A stretch of 64,000 nucleotides of DNA from positions 2,542,001 through 2,606,000 of the forward strand of contig NC_017068.1 in the NCBI RefSeq assembly GCF_000284095.1, written 5' to 3'. A model generated the notes under the pieces. It ran no database searches. It worked only from the letters and a program-made list of their open reading frames with translations, and was not told the DNA's origin. Of this stretch, positions 62,876 through 64,000 are shown piece by piece. Position numbers and translations under genes: made by a program. This DNA comes from Selenomonas ruminantium subsp. lactilytica TAM6421 (GTDB lineage: Bacteria > Bacillota > Negativicutes > Selenomonadales > Selenomonadaceae). Each line of letters begins with the position of its first letter. Within the stretch, counting starts at the first letter, position 1.

Positions 62876-64000
62876 TTAAGCTACATTGACACCTTCATTT
62901 TTTACTTCCACTTCGATTTCATCATCTTCATCAGAATCTGAACCTTCGATGGCAATTTGACTTTTCTTTTTCTGAACTACAGATTTATCCTCTTTTCCAT
63001 CATCTTCCAGAGGATTGACCTCAAGGTTAACGACCTGACCATCGTCGCTGACTTCAACATGGGCAATACCGGCAGCATCGACACCTTCCGTATTGACAAT
63101 ATCATTACCTACAATGCCCATAGTCGCCAGTTTTGTACCTTGACTGGTTGCATCTACATCCGTACTTACCCCCATGTTACCGCCATGGATCTCACCGCTA
63201 TTGATGGTCTCCGTCCCTACTACATTACCCTGACCGTCCTGATATTCGATGACCGCTATCCCGGTATCGCCAAAACCACTGTTCATATCATGCGAAATCT
63301 GTTGGTAAATATCGCCACCAGCTGAAATCCCAGTGTCAGGGTTATCATTGCTAGGAATGACATTCACCGTAAGAGCCGTATCATTACCAGCATCCTGCGC
63401 AAACGTATAGTTAAGCCCCAGATTGCCGGAAATGCGATTGCTATACCAGCCATAAACCTCGTAGTAACCAGGATTGCTGGTCGTAGTCGTCTCATACGGA
63501 GCAAAGACGAAGGAGTCTGCCAGAGTGCTGTCAGTTGCCACTAGGCCTTCTACACTGCCACTGAATTCCGGCATTTCATCCCCCATGAAAACGGCTGCAG
63601 GCGTAGCCACGATATTAAGTCCCTTGCGGGAAATCGTACCTGTACCTTCAACGACACTATCCTCTAACTGGTAATTGCTATTACCAAGACTTAATGTATA
63701 GGATACCGTATGGTTAACTAGTTCGTCAGAAGTCTCAGAAATTCCTGCATTAGCATTATCATAAGTTGCTACTGCTGTCAAACCAAGATTTCCCTTATCC
63801 TTAGTAATGTAATTGCTGAGGGAAATATTTGCCTCGGCATTTTCCACACCATCGGTTGTACCATCATATACCTTGGTCATTTCACCAATAACGCTGGCTG
63901 TCAGCACCCGGGGAGTAATCACGCCATCATCTGCCGTAATCACACCATTCTGCCCGTAGTTCGTGACAGTGATATCCGGCGAAGCAGCGCCCTGCGTCAA
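62876..64000 (-). CDS. C-terminal part of a large TpsA-type exoprotein (partial)
   Basis: At least 374 residues, continuing past the right edge; the true start is not in the window. It contains a YDG-type repeat (KVYDGTTDGVENAE) and MBG-like beta repeats (SRKGLNIVATPAAVFMGDEMPEFSGSV in short runs), common in filamentous-haemagglutinin-like adhesins, then a long Asp/Glu-rich tail (SDSDEDDEIEVEV). No autotransporter barrel is present. With the TpsB gene 17 bp downstream, it is the secreted partner of a two-partner system, possibly an adhesin. Confidence 0.82.
   Translation of the reverse strand: MTQGAASPDITVTNYGQNGVITADDGVITPRVLTASVIGEMTKVYDGTTDGVENAEANISLSNYITKDKGNLGLTAVATYDNANAGISETSDELVNHTVSYTLSLGNSNYQLEDSVVEGTGTISRKGLNIVATPAAVFMGDEMPEFSGSVEGLVATDSTLADSFVFAPYETTTTSNPGYYEVYGWYSNRISGNLGLNYTFAQDAGNDTALTVNVIPSNDNPDTGISAGGDIYQQISHDMNSGFGDTGIAVIEYQDGQGNVVGTETINSGEIHGGNMGVSTDVDATSQGTKLATMGIVGNDIVNTEGVDAAGIAHVEVSDDGQVVNLEVNPLEDDGKEDKSVVQKKKSQIAIEGSDSDEDDEIEVEVKNEGVNVA

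Overview
The window looks like chromosome of a flagellated, anaerobic diderm Firmicute of the class Negativicutes, most likely Selenomonas or a close relative. That placement is inferred. It rests on Firmicute-type features (a tRNA-Trp T-box, FliW/CsrA, YaaR and RicT, strong Shine-Dalgarno sites) occurring together with a two-partner-secretion outer-membrane protein, a C4-dicarboxylate carrier and a two-gene minimal SUF system. I recognised no rRNA, tRNA, CRISPR array, prophage or insertion sequence.

Layout. 1-4.5 kb: a minimal SUF pair (SufC, SufB-like), a CheY-like regulator overlapping a CheX-like protein, and trpS behind a T-box. 4.5-8.4 kb: a methyl-accepting chemotaxis protein and an SHMT-like protein that has lost the PLP lysine. 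8.4-16.9 kb: galactoside use, with a GPH symporter and a cytidylate-kinase-like gene in one operon and a GH36 alpha-galactosidase and GH2 beta-galactosidase in another. The two promoters share a 15-bp operator-like word. Two long palindromes lie on either side of the symporter operon. 16.9-19.6 kb: flavodoxin and DUF3793 behind Fur-like boxes, then a DcuC-type carrier. 19.6-19.9 kb: a 20-codon hydrophobic ORF with a convergent antisense promoter, resembling a type I toxin-antitoxin pair. 20-25.7 kb: a ThiE-ThiD fusion, then the yaaR-holB-ricT-trmN6-rsmI operon. 25.8-31.3 kb: a small secreted protein, a second lysine-less SHMT-like gene behind a DASS carrier, and amt-glnK behind a leader with two hexaloop hairpins and two terminators that resembles an ANTAR target.

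31.3-61.1 kb is a flagellar and glycosylation block, all on the minus strand. In transcription order it runs: a YvyF-type protein, flgM, two FlgN-like chaperones, flgK, flgL, DUF6470, fliW, csrA, flaG, fliD, fliS, fliT, two multi-module GT2 enzymes, flagellin, and an eight-gene operon of glycosyltransferases, TPR proteins and an acyltransferase. Two genes in that operon carry OGT-like (GT41) domains, one fused to a GT61-type domain. Sigma-28-like promoters precede flgM and flagellin. The simplest reading is that FliS, FliW and CsrA control flagellin supply while the glycosyltransferases decorate it in the cytoplasm before export. 61.2-64 kb: a TpsB transporter and the C-terminal part of its large TpsA substrate, which runs off the right edge.

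The strongest leads are the two SHMT-like proteins with Asp at the PLP-lysine position, the ANTAR-like leader of amt-glnK, the type I toxin-antitoxin candidate, the 609-bp palindrome, and the flagellin glycosylation island with its GT61-GT41 fusion and triple-GT2 protein.
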